Below, piece by piece: positions 1 to 5,656 of a stretch of 8,811 nt of DNA. Under the pieces are notes generated by a model. It did not search any database and was not told the origin of the DNA. It saw only the letters and a program-made list of their open reading frames with translations. The stretch lies in contig CALMPZ010000153.1 in assembly GCA_937871645.1 (NCBI GenBank), positions 1 through 8,811 of the forward strand. Reading direction: 5' to 3'. Every line of letters begins with the position of its first letter. Within the stretch, counting starts at the first letter, position 1. The position numbers and the translations under genes are program-made. Source of the stretch: an uncultured Polymorphobacter sp. (GTDB lineage Bacteria; Pseudomonadota; Alphaproteobacteria; Sphingomonadales; Sphingomonadaceae).

Positions 1-434
1 GACTTGCCGAAAGCGCCCTTCTTTTCGGCACGTGTGACTTCACCAACGGCGCGCGTGCCCGCCGGGATCACCAGCAATTCGCCGACCCGGACAGGATCGA
101 TCGTCCGCAACTCGAACCGGTCGCCGAGCTTGGACTTCTGAGATGACAGCGCCTGGTCTGTTGCAAAGCGTACTGCCGTTCCCTGGCGGAGAACGAGCGC
201 GTTGGAAGGCGCAATGACCAATGCCGCCACCGGCGCGGGTGCCGCAGGTACGGCCACCACGGGGGCGGGCCTGGCAGGCAGTGGCGTGGCGGGCGCTGCT
301 GCAGGCGCACCCGCTGCAGGTACGGCAGGCGCTACAGCGATTGGTGCAATCGTTGGCGTTTGCGCAGTTGCAATCGATGCAACACACCATGTCATTGCGA
401 CAAGAATCGTCGCTGCAGCCCGAACCGTTTTCAT
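1..434 (-). CDS. Secreted Pro/Ala-rich hypothetical protein, 3' end missing
   Basis: The frame is open from ATG 434 to the left edge, giving 144 residues with no stop, so the C-terminus lies outside the window. A G-rich ribosome binding site (GGGGGG) sits about 4 bases before the ATG. Residues 1-24 form a signal peptide with a basic start (MKTVR), a hydrophobic core and a likely cut at ATA|QT. Residues 26-75 are almost only Pro, Ala and Val and look like an extended periplasmic linker. From residue 78 a folded domain begins (LRQGTAVRF...KLGDRFEL...VIPAGTRAVGEVT) that ends in a KKGAFGK motif. I recall similar 'VIPAGTPAVGEVT...KKGxFGKSG' proteins as uncharacterised in sphingomonads; I know no function. 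The gene is probably exported to the periplasm or cell surface. Its role is unknown; the coding call itself is solid because signal peptide, linker and domain follow one another in one frame. Confidence 0.8.
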   Translation of the reverse strand, partial: MKTVRAAATILVAMTWCVASIATAQTPTIAPIAVAPAVPAAGAPAAAPATPLPARPAPVVAVPAAPAPVAALVIAPSNALVLRQGTAVRFATDQALSSQKSKLGDRFELRTIDPVRVGELLVIPAGTRAVGEVTRAEKKGAFGK

Positions 435-630
435 AGTGCCCCCCGCATCGGCTCAATTACCCGACCACGCAAACTCCATAGCGATGTTTGCCACAATAAA
501 AAGCCGAATAGAGACCGCGATGGTTGCAATTTTTTCAGCCATTGCAAGCCACAGATATCTTTCGGGAATATGCTTCAATGCGTTGAACGGATGGTGACTC
601 CAATAGCTGCCAAGCCAACTGGCAGCAAAA
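435..630. other. Intergenic region with a dyad upstream of the secreted-protein gene
   Basis: This 196-bp gap is visibly more AT-rich than its surroundings. It holds a near-perfect dyad, GGTTGCAAT at 522-530 and ATTGCAAGCC at 541-550 (one bulged base), about 90-115 bases upstream of ATG 434 on the minus strand, which could be a regulator site. A small hydrophobic minus-strand open frame (TTG 578 or ATG 542 to stop 453) also lies here without a ribosome binding site and is not called as a gene. I could not assign a convincing -35/-10 pair. Confidence 0.4.
606..626 (-). terminator. Hairpin directly after the gene at 631-1182 (weak terminator)
   Basis: Arms GCTGCCA (606-612) and TGGCAGC (620-626) form a perfect 7-bp stem with a 7-base loop, starting 4 bases after the stop of the upstream gene. 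A run of four T precedes the stem on the minus strand but no T-run follows it, so this is at best a weak intrinsic terminator or a 3'-end-stabilising hairpin. Confidence 0.35.
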
Positions 631-1182
631 TCACGGTGCGCCGCGAATGGCGTGCACCGCGCCCTGCGCCAGTTCGTCGAGGCAGGCGGTGACGGCGGCA
701 GCGTTGCGCTTGGCGGTCGATTCAAGGTTGAAGGCGACGCGGTGGGTGCAGTCGGCGTGCCAGTTGCGGACAGTGTCGCCGGCCGCGTCGGCCAGCGCAT
801 AATCGACGCCGATATGCGCGGTCTTCGCGAGGCCGATGTAGCTGCCCGAATCGTACGACCCGACCGTCACGTCGAGCGTGTAGCCAGCATCTGCGCCGTG
901 CGTCAGATAGCCGGCCTCGCTGAGCTGCGTGATGATCGGCGTAGCGACGGCGGCGGCGGAAAGCTTGACCACCTGGCCCTTCGACATCAGGTCGGTTTCG
1001 GCAACGCTGACGCGAATTAGCGCGCCTTGGGCGAGTGGCTGGGCCGAATAGGCCGGGGGTGCGGCGGCCGATATCAATACTGCCGAAATATAAATTCCGG
1101 CATGCCGTGCCAATTTTGTCGACAAAACCCATGCCCCCGTCGAATTTTCATCGACATAGTGGTTGCGGTTGGTGGTTTTCAC
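631..1182 (-). CDS. Exported hypothetical protein
   Basis: An open frame of 183 codons from GTG 1182 to TGA 631. The start is uncertain: GTG 1182 has no ribosome binding site, while TTG 1125 (codon 20) has a GGGGG run about 7 bases upstream and would give a textbook signal peptide, MSTKLARH followed by a hydrophobic stretch and a cut near AYSA|QP. With the GTG start the basic region before the hydrophobic core is unusually long. The mature part of about 135 residues mixes short beta-like stretches (YTLDVTVGSYDSG, HIGVDYALAD) with a C-terminal helix and has two Cys (in DCTHRV and TACLDEL) that could form a disulphide after export. No lipobox Cys is visible. The layout resembles small periplasmic proteins of the DUF4136/YajG type, but I cannot place it in a family. 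It stands alone, 196 bp from the next gene in the same direction. Confidence 0.65.
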   Translation of the reverse strand: MKTTNRNHYVDENSTGAWVLSTKLARHAGIYISAVLISAAAPPAYSAQPLAQGALIRVSVAETDLMSKGQVVKLSAAAVATPIITQLSEAGYLTHGADAGYTLDVTVGSYDSGSYIGLAKTAHIGVDYALADAAGDTVRNWHADCTHRVAFNLESTAKRNAAAVTACLDELAQGAVHAIRGAP

Positions 1183-1225
1183 AAGGCATTATTCGGCTTG
1201 TTTGATCGCCGGCTGCCAAAGAGCC

Positions 1226-1251
1226 CCCCTCACCCTGAGCCTGCCGAAGCG
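1226..1251. repeat. Interspersed repeat, CTGAGCCTGCCGAAG type
   Basis: CCCCTCACCCTGAGCCTG plus CCGAAGCG matches, with one base different, the short sequence CTGAGCCTGTCGAAG that I recall as scattered in great number between genes of sphingomonads and related alphaproteobacteria. It lies in a gap between two genes of the same direction. Its function is not known to me. Confidence 0.55.
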
Positions 1252-1284
1252 TTAGTGACAGCGCGCGCGGCGTCGCGCCTGACG

Positions 1285-1343
1285 CCCCCTCACCCCGCCG
1301 CGCGAAGTTGCGCGAGTCGCCCTCTCCCGCGGCGGGAAAGGGA
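1285..1343. repeat. Second intergenic repeat with hairpin, CCCTCTCCCGC type
   Basis: This unit opens with the same CCCCTCACCC as the repeat 60 bases before it, continues through GCGCGAAGTTGCGCG (a short inner stem) and ends in a strong hairpin, CCCTCTCCC at 1320-1328 against GGGAAAGGG at 1334-1342 with a single C-A mismatch. Elements of this layout are common intergenic repeats in alphaproteobacteria. It begins 15 bases after the stop of the DUF2721 gene, so the hairpin may also help end its transcript, but no T-run follows. Confidence 0.5.
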
Positions 1344-1357
1344 AGGTTCGCGCGGAT

Positions 1358-1834
1358 CTAGCCGCCGGGTTGCGGGGGATCGGCGCCGATCAGCGCCTGG
1401 TTGACGCGCACCGAGCGCGTCGCGATGCGGATTTCGCGCAGGAACATCACCAGCCCGCCGATCAGCAACGTCATCGCCACGACGAACAGCGCGGCGATGG
1501 TCGTCGACGGCGGCACCGGCACGAAATCGCCGATGAACAGGATGGCGACCAGCACGCAGACGAGCAGCGCCGCGGTCGTGCACAGCGCAATCGCGATATG
1601 CACGGTCGCCATGCGCCGGTCGAGCACGCGCAGTTCGCGGATGGCGACGGCGCGGTCTTCGGCGCCGAAGTCGGGGAAATGCGCTTCGATGCCGCGCGCG
1701 CGGTCGATGATGCGGCCCAGTCGCGTCGTCAACACGTTGAGCACCGAGCCGATGCCGGTGAGCAAAAACACCGGCGCCACCGCCAGCTGGATGTTGTGCG
1801 CGATACTATCGACGGCGATGGGTTCGGGAAACAT
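1358..1834 (-). CDS. DUF2721 family membrane protein
   Basis: A 158-residue integral membrane protein of the DUF2721 family, whose function is unknown. Three hydrophobic segments are visible, at about residues 16-35, 76-103 and 109-133. Between the first two is a charged cytoplasmic-type loop with the family-like motif LTTRLGRIIDRAR (35-47), then RELRVLDRRM before the second segment. The tail is Pro/Gly-rich. ATG 1834 is chosen as start because it gives the usual family length and puts the first hydrophobic segment close to the N-terminus; the frame stays open to TTG 1870, and GTG 1843 is also possible. None of these has a good ribosome binding site. The gene starts 45 bp after the dioxygenase stop on the same strand, so it may be the last gene of that transcript. 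Confidence 0.85.
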   Translation of the reverse strand: MFPEPIAVDSIAHNIQLAVAPVFLLTGIGSVLNVLTTRLGRIIDRARGIEAHFPDFGAEDRAVAIRELRVLDRRMATVHIAIALCTTAALLVCVLVAILFIGDFVPVPPSTTIAALFVVAMTLLIGGLVMFLREIRIATRSVRVNQALIGADPPQPGG

Positions 1835-1849
1835 GGGCGTCACTATCGA

Positions 1850-1873
1850 CGATTGCCGGCGCGCACGCAATCG
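1850..1873 (-). other. Hairpin between dioxygenase and DUF2721 genes
   Basis: CGATTGC (1850-1856) and GCAATCG (1867-1873) are perfect inverted 7-mers around a 10-base GC-rich loop, in the 45-bp gap seven bases after the dioxygenase stop. No T-run follows on the minus strand. It could reduce read-through or protect the upstream message; it could also be chance. Confidence 0.3.
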
Positions 1874-1879
1874 GCCGCG

Positions 1880-2725
1880 TCAGCCGAGCGGTGCGCCTTC
1901 GACGGTGATGCGGTGCATCTCGCGGCGTTGGCCGTGATAGTCGTTCTTGGCGAAATGCCAGGTGGCGCGGTTGTCCCAGAACGCAATCGAGCCGGGGCGC
2001 CAGACGAATTCGTGGACGAACGCCTTGTTCATGCAATGGCCGTAGAGCTGTTGCAGCAGCGGCTTCGACTCCTCGACGCTCCAGCCATCGAAATGCGTCG
2101 TGAACGACGGGTTGACGTAGAGCGCCTTCTTGCCGCTGAGCGGGTGGGTGATGACCACCGGGTGGGTGACGTCCTGCAAGGCGTCGGCAGCGGCGGCATT
2201 GCCGATCCGGTTCCCGCCGGCGTCGGTAGTGTTGTAGTATGTGTCGGGCGCGCCGCCGAAGACATGCCGCGCCGAATGCACCGCCCGCAGCCCTTCGAGC
2301 ATTGCAGCAAACCCCGGCGACAGCGCGTCATAGGCGGCATACATCGACGAAAACAGCGTGTTGCCACCGGTGGCGGGCAGTTCACGCGCCACCAGGATCG
2401 ACCCCATTGCGGGGATCTGGTCATAGCTGTGATCGGTGTGCCAGCCGCCGCCGATGTTGTTGCGCTGTTCGGGTTCCTTGCTGACCATGGCGATTTCGGG
2501 GAAGCCCGGGTGCGCGCCGAAGAAGCGGTTGATGTTGATCGGCGCCCAGCGCCGCGCAAAGTCGATGTGCTGCGCCTCGTCGATCGACTGATCGCGGAAA
2601 AAGATCACGCCGTGATCGGCAAATGCGGCGCGTATCGCGGCGAAATCGCTGTCCGACAGCGCGGCGATGTCGACACCGCAAATTTCGGCGCCGACCCCGG
2701 CGAGTGGTTGAATCCTGATCGACAT
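1880..2725 (-). CDS. TauD/TfdA family Fe(II)/2-oxoglutarate dioxygenase
   Basis: A full-length (281 aa) member of the TauD/TfdA family, which uses Fe(II), O2 and 2-oxoglutarate to hydroxylate small acids such as taurine or 2,4-D and so split them; succinate and CO2 are released. The iron ligands are visible: H96 and D98 in WHTDHS and the distal H257 in WDNRATWHFA. R272 in MHRITVEG fits the 2-oxoglutarate-binding Arg, and T123 in GGNTLF the conserved Thr. The protein has no signal peptide and is cytoplasmic. ATG 2725 has GGAG six bases upstream, and the N-terminus (IQPLAGVGAEICGVD) is typical of the family. The substrate cannot be read from the sequence: no sulphonate transporter is nearby, so taurine use is not supported. 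It lies 96 bp downstream of a Crp/Fnr-type regulator on the same strand, with repeated half-sites in the gap, suggesting control by that regulator. Confidence 0.92.
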   Translation of the reverse strand: MSIRIQPLAGVGAEICGVDIAALSDSDFAAIRAAFADHGVIFFRDQSIDEAQHIDFARRWAPININRFFGAHPGFPEIAMVSKEPEQRNNIGGGWHTDHSYDQIPAMGSILVARELPATGGNTLFSSMYAAYDALSPGFAAMLEGLRAVHSARHVFGGAPDTYYNTTDAGGNRIGNAAAADALQDVTHPVVITHPLSGKKALYVNPSFTTHFDGWSVEESKPLLQQLYGHCMNKAFVHEFVWRPGSIAFWDNRATWHFAKNDYHGQRREMHRITVEGAPLG

Positions 2726-2747
2726 GGCGTGCTCCCCGGCAATTCCG

Positions 2748-2793
2748 CGACAAAACTGCCAGCTTTTGCCGCCGCATGGAACAGCTTTTGTCG
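2748..2793 (-). promoter_or_regulatory. Candidate operator: three related half-sites before the dioxygenase gene
   Basis: Read on the minus strand there are two direct copies, CGACAAAAGCTG (2793-2782) and CGGCAAAAGCTG (2771-2760), exactly 22 bp apart, and then an inverted copy CAGTTTTGTCG (2758-2748). The last two form a dyad around the centre GCTGGCAG with one mismatch in 8-bp arms. The set lies 23-68 bases upstream of ATG 2725. The even two-helical-turn spacing suits binding of a dimeric regulator, most simply the Crp/Fnr-family protein encoded just upstream, though the half-site is not the classic FNR or CRP half-site. An alternative is a hairpin at the end of the regulator message. Confidence 0.4.
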
Positions 2794-2821
2794 TGGCGGC
2801 CGGTTTGGCGGTGCCGCAGCG

Positions 2822-3430
2822 TCAGGCCGCTACGATCGCATCGACGACGAAGACCCGGCTACCGGCGCGATGAATGCTATGCGAGCCCTCGAGCTGTCGA
2901 AAGACCCGGCTCAGTGTCTGCGGCGTCAGATTGAGATAGGCGGCGACGTCGCCAAAGGTCATCGGCAGCCGGATGGTCGGCGGCAGGCGGCCATCGCTGA
3001 TTGCCGGTTCACGCGACAGCTTTTCAAGGAACCACATCACCCGCGCATCGGCCGGGAGGTGCGAAACACCCTGAAAGTGATGCGCCAGGCGCCGGACGAC
3101 CTCATTGGCAGTGTCGAGCAACTCGATGGCGGCTTTATGGTTATGTGCCCCGAGTTCGATGACCGCAGAAATCGGAAAAGCGGTCAGCGCGACGTCGGTC
3201 ACCGCTTCGGCGCTGGTATTGCGCGTGTCGAGGCAATAGCCGAAAAGCTGCGTCGGGAACAGGAAACTGATGATCTGGCGCGCCCCGTCGGTGCCATCCA
3301 CCAGCAGGCGCACACAACCGCTCTCGACCCGGTACAGCGTCGACGAAGGCTCGCCCTCGATGTAGATCGTGCGCCCCTTGGCAATCGAAACCCGCCAGTG
3401 TGGCAACGCATCCAGCGCCGATACCGTCAA
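2822..3430 (-). CDS. Crp/Fnr family transcriptional regulator
   Basis: A 202-residue regulator with the two-part layout of the Crp/Fnr family. Residues 15-95 form the cyclic-nucleotide-binding-type beta barrel (KGRTIYIEGEPSSTLYRVESG, then RQIISFLFPTQLFG), followed by a long dimer helix at about 98-120. The C-terminal winged helix-turn-helix spans about 155-187 (TFGDVAAYLNLTPQTLSRVF), with the core SR of the recognition helix at 174-175. The usual Glu two positions earlier is not clear (PQTLSR). Only two Cys are present (39, 66), so an FNR-type iron-sulphur cluster is unlikely, and the PRxS-type cAMP pocket is not seen; the signal is unknown. TTG 3430 is chosen as start because GGAGGG lies 8 bases upstream. 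The barrel resembles the FixK/NnrR side of the family. Its likely target is the downstream dioxygenase gene. Confidence 0.9.
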   Translation of the reverse strand: MTVSALDALPHWRVSIAKGRTIYIEGEPSSTLYRVESGCVRLLVDGTDGARQIISFLFPTQLFGYCLDTRNTSAEAVTDVALTAFPISAVIELGAHNHKAAIELLDTANEVVRRLAHHFQGVSHLPADARVMWFLEKLSREPAISDGRLPPTIRLPMTFGDVAAYLNLTPQTLSRVFRQLEGSHSIHRAGSRVFVVDAIVAA

Positions 3431-3485
3431 GTTCGTTTCCCTCCATGCCGCAAATCGAACTATGTATGTAACGAAAAGTTAACCT

Positions 3486-3514
3486 ATTGTACATTGCGGA
3501 TTGAGAGATGGGAA
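3486..3514 (-). promoter_or_regulatory. Possible promoter of the Crp/Fnr-type regulator
   Basis: On the minus strand TTCCCA (3514-3509) and TACAAT (3491-3486) are separated by 17 bases, giving fair -35 and good -10 boxes. Transcription would begin near 3479, about 50 bases before the TTG start. The region is locally AT-rich. Match by eye only. Confidence 0.35.
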
Positions 3515-3523
3515 CGCCAAGAT

Positions 3524-3568
3524 GGTGCGCCGCCGCAACATTGCGCCATTTGTTGCGGCGGGCGCACC
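3524..3568 (-). terminator. Long hairpin after the PEP-CTERM-type gene
   Basis: GGTGCGC (3524-3530) plus CGCCGCAACA (3531-3540) pair with TGTTGCGGCG (3551-3560) and GCGCACC (3562-3568): 17 base pairs broken only by one bulged G at 3561, around a 10-base loop. It starts 28 bp after the stop of the PEP-CTERM-type gene and lies just before the regulator's promoter, so its simplest role is to end transcription or protect the 3' end. No T-run follows, so a classical intrinsic terminator is not proven. Confidence 0.5.
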
Positions 3569-3596
3569 GAGTTGCGCGCAATGGCGAGATCGCGCG

Positions 3597-4223
3597 TTAT
3601 GCAGTTACGGTCGTCATGCGCCGCGACCGGCGCATCGTCGCGCCGACCATGCCGAGGCCGGCGATCATAAGCGCCCAGCTTTCGGGTTCGAGTACATTCG
3701 CCGTCTGGATCAGATAGAAGGGATCGTTGCTGCCGGTGTTGTCGCGCAGGCCATATTCGAAGACCACGAACGACCCGCTGGCGACGCTGGGCGGCCCGAA
3801 CCAGTTAAGATAATCGCGCGTACCGAGTTCATCGACGTGCAGCGAACTGAACGCCGACGCATGGCGCGGCAGGCTCGAGCCCTGCGCGAAGCTCAACCCG
3901 TCACCGTCATCGGACCAGCTGCCGTCGCCGTTGAGCAGTTCATGGCCGAACGATACCCAGGTTTTGCCGGTGTCGTTGTGGACGACCTTGTCGATGTCCC
4001 ATTCGCCGGTCAGACCGGTGATCTGCAACCGGACATTGCCCGCCGTAACCGGACCCCAGGTTTCCTCGATAGCGATCTTGTTGGTCAGCGTGTCGACGGT
4101 ATATTCGAAGCCGAGCAGGTTGCCCGACACCGCCGCGATGGTGATGGCCGCGTTTGCACTGGTGCCGATGGCGACACCCGCCAGCAGTGCAATTTTGCAG
4201 AATGTCGAGATCGACCGGAACAT
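3597..4223 (-). CDS. PEP-CTERM (PEPxxWA-type) sorting-domain protein
   Basis: A 208-residue exported protein. Residues 1-25 are a signal peptide (MFRSISTFCK, hydrophobic core, cut near ANA|A). The C-terminus has the three parts of an exosortase sorting signal: the motif LEPESWA at 178-184, a hydrophobic stretch (LMIAGLGMVGATM, 185-197) and a basic cluster RRSRR (198-202). The motif fits the PEPxxWA variant common in sphingomonads except that the first Pro is Leu. In this family an exosortase of the EpsH/XrtA type cuts at the motif as the protein crosses the inner membrane, usually in strains making exopolysaccharide; no exosortase gene is in the window. The middle part (26-176) is Gly/Asp/Asn/Trp-rich and beta-like, with no domain I recognise. 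ATG 4223 has only a weak purine stretch (GAAGCAAG) upstream. The gene is alone between a promoter-like AT-rich gap and a long hairpin. Confidence 0.88.
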   Translation of the reverse strand: MFRSISTFCKIALLAGVAIGTSANAAITIAAVSGNLLGFEYTVDTLTNKIAIEETWGPVTAGNVRLQITGLTGEWDIDKVVHNDTGKTWVSFGHELLNGDGSWSDDGDGLSFAQGSSLPRHASAFSSLHVDELGTRDYLNWFGPPSVASGSFVVFEYGLRDNTGSNDPFYLIQTANVLEPESWALMIAGLGMVGATMRRSRRMTTVTA

Positions 4224-4420
4224 CTTGCTTCGCCAGTTACCTCAGTTCAAACGCCGGCGATTCGAATAGCCGGTGTTATGAAACTGCCACAGGGCAATAG
4301 CGTGTTTTTAACCTAGATTAAGAAATACGAAATACTATTAATTTTAGTTAATCATTTTCAGCCAGCGGCGCTTGGATCATTGGCAATCGCAGCGCCACGG
4401 GCGTGGCCTGAGGCGGTGGC
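4224..4420. other. AT-rich intergenic region upstream of the PEP-CTERM-type gene
   Basis: About 200 bp without a gene. The stretch 4305-4360 is strikingly AT-rich compared with the rest of the window and holds a small dyad, ATTAA (4337-4341) and TTAAT (4348-4352). It probably carries the promoter and control sites of the PEP-CTERM-type gene, whose start is 80-130 bases downstream on the minus strand. I could not fix a -35/-10 or a sigma-54 (-24/-12) pair. The right end holds the hairpins that follow the flavoprotein gene. Confidence 0.45.
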
Positions 4421-4426
4421 TCAGGC
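4394..4426 (-). terminator. Two hairpins at the end of the flavoprotein gene
   Basis: GCCTGAG (4406-4412) and CTCAGGC (4420-4426) form a perfect 7-bp stem that spans the TGA stop at 4421. Directly after it GCCACG (4394-4399) pairs with CGTGGC (4402-4407), sharing two bases, so the two stems exclude one another in part. No T-run follows. A weak terminator is the simplest reading. Confidence 0.3.
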
Positions 4427-5620
4427 GCTCCCGTCGCCGATCGCTCGACCTGCCGCCGCGCCGCTGGCCCAGGCCCATTGGAAGTTGTAGCCGCCGAGCC
4501 AGCCGGTGACATCGACCGCCTCGCCGATCGCGTAGAGCCCCGGCACCTTGCTCGCCATCATCGTCTGTGATGACAGCCCGGCGGTGGCGATGCCGCCAAT
4601 GGTGACTTCGGCCTTGGCGAAACCTTCGGTGCCGGTCGGCGCGAACTGCCAGTCGGCAAATTGCGCCTCGACCTCGGTCAACAGCGCATCGGTCAGCCCG
4701 CCGAGTTCGGCGACCGGCGGCAGTCGCTGCGCCAGCGCCTGCACCAAGCGGTCGGGGAGCAGCCCCGACAGCACGCCGCGCAGGCTGGCGCGCGGTCGCT
4801 GGCGCTTGGCGGCGACGAGCCAACCGCGCGGCTGATCGGGCAGGAAGTCGATGCCGATGGCCTCGCCGTGGCGCCAGTACGAGCTGATCTGCAGGATCGC
4901 CGGCCCCGACAGCCCGCGGTGGGTGAACAGCGCGGCTTCGGCAAAGCGCGTCTTGCCGCAGCGCGCCACCACGGGTGCGGCAACCCCCGACAGGTCGCGG
5001 AACAATTGTTCGCCCGGCCCCAAGGTCAGCGGCACCAGCGCCGGGCGCGGCTCGACCACGCTCAACCCGAAGCGTCGCGCCAGCCCGTAAGCGAAATCGG
5101 TCGCGCCCATCTTGGGGATCGACGGGCCGCCGGTGGCGATGACCAGCGCCGGTGCCACCGCCTGCCGGCCGCCGAAGCCGACGCGGTACTGGCCGTCGCC
5201 ATGGTCGATGTCGCTGGCTGGCGCACCCAGCGCGACCTCGACATCGCCGCGACTACATTCATCGAGCAGCATCGCCACGATCTGCCGTGCCGAACCGTCG
5301 CAGAACAATTGCCCCAGCGTCTTTTCGTGCCAGGCGATGCCATGGGTTTCGACCAGCGCGAGGAAATCGGCGGGGGTGTAGCGGGCCAGCGCCGACTTGG
5401 CGAAGTGCGGGTTGGCCGACAGATAGCGGTCGGCGGCAGTGTGGACATTGGTGAAGTTGCAGCGCCCGCCGCCCGAAATCAGGATCTTCTTGCCGGGTTC
5501 GTCAGCGTGATCGATGACCAGCACGCGCTTGCCGCGCTGCCCGGCGATGGCGGCGCACATCAACCCGGCGCCACCGGCGCCGAGGATAATCGCATCAAAG
5601 GGTTCGGGTTTCGCGCTCAT
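4421..5620 (-). CDS. BaiN/HI0933 family FAD-dependent oxidoreductase
   Basis: A 399-residue flavoprotein of the HI0933/BaiN (YhiN) family, annotated as NAD(P)/FAD-dependent oxidoreductases; bacterial members such as BaiN reduce bile-acid enones, but the substrate of most members is unknown. Visible are the FAD-binding fold with GAGGAG at 14-19, the family signature SGGGRCNFTN at 49-58, the motif GGPSIPKMGATDFAYGLA in the middle, THRGLSGPAILQ, and the C-terminal second dinucleotide motif running from GEAVDVTG (366-373) to GGYNFQWAWASG (376-387). All family landmarks are present and the length is normal. ATG 5620 is chosen since the protein then starts four to eight residues before the FAD fold, with GGGA about 10 bases upstream; GTG 5635 in frame would add five residues. 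It is the last gene of a probable gre-HTH-baiN operon, 36 bp behind the small HTH gene. Confidence 0.92.
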   Translation of the reverse strand: MSAKPEPFDAIILGAGGAGLMCAAIAGQRGKRVLVIDHADEPGKKILISGGGRCNFTNVHTAADRYLSANPHFAKSALARYTPADFLALVETHGIAWHEKTLGQLFCDGSARQIVAMLLDECSRGDVEVALGAPASDIDHGDGQYRVGFGGRQAVAPALVIATGGPSIPKMGATDFAYGLARRFGLSVVEPRPALVPLTLGPGEQLFRDLSGVAAPVVARCGKTRFAEAALFTHRGLSGPAILQISSYWRHGEAIGIDFLPDQPRGWLVAAKRQRPRASLRGVLSGLLPDRLVQALAQRLPPVAELGGLTDALLTEVEAQFADWQFAPTGTEGFAKAEVTIGGIATAGLSSQTMMASKVPGLYAIGEAVDVTGWLGGYNFQWAWASGAAAGRAIGDGSA

Positions 5621-5656
5621 GCCGCGCTGTCCCACATTCGCGGCGCGGCGGAAAGT

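Noticed and set aside
1285..1343. CRISPR repeat
   Set aside because: Only two partly similar units with different cores and no regular spacers; they fit interspersed intergenic repeats.
1880..2725. Naming the dioxygenase tauD (taurine use)
   Set aside because: Family membership is clear but many members act on other substrates, and no tauABC-type transporter or sulphur gene is nearby.
3141..3581. Possible frameshift at the start of the Crp/Fnr-type gene, since an ATG at 3446 opens another frame
   Set aside because: TTG 3430 has GGAGGG at good distance and the barrel domain is complete from there. The frame from ATG 3446 gives no family-like sequence, so no frameshift is needed.
1370..3670. 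A 766-codon plus-strand open frame opposite the DUF2721, dioxygenase and regulator genes
   Set aside because: It runs antisense to three well-supported genes and across their gaps. Its product is rich in Arg, Asp, His and Ala without any domain pattern, as expected for a mirrored frame in high-GC DNA.
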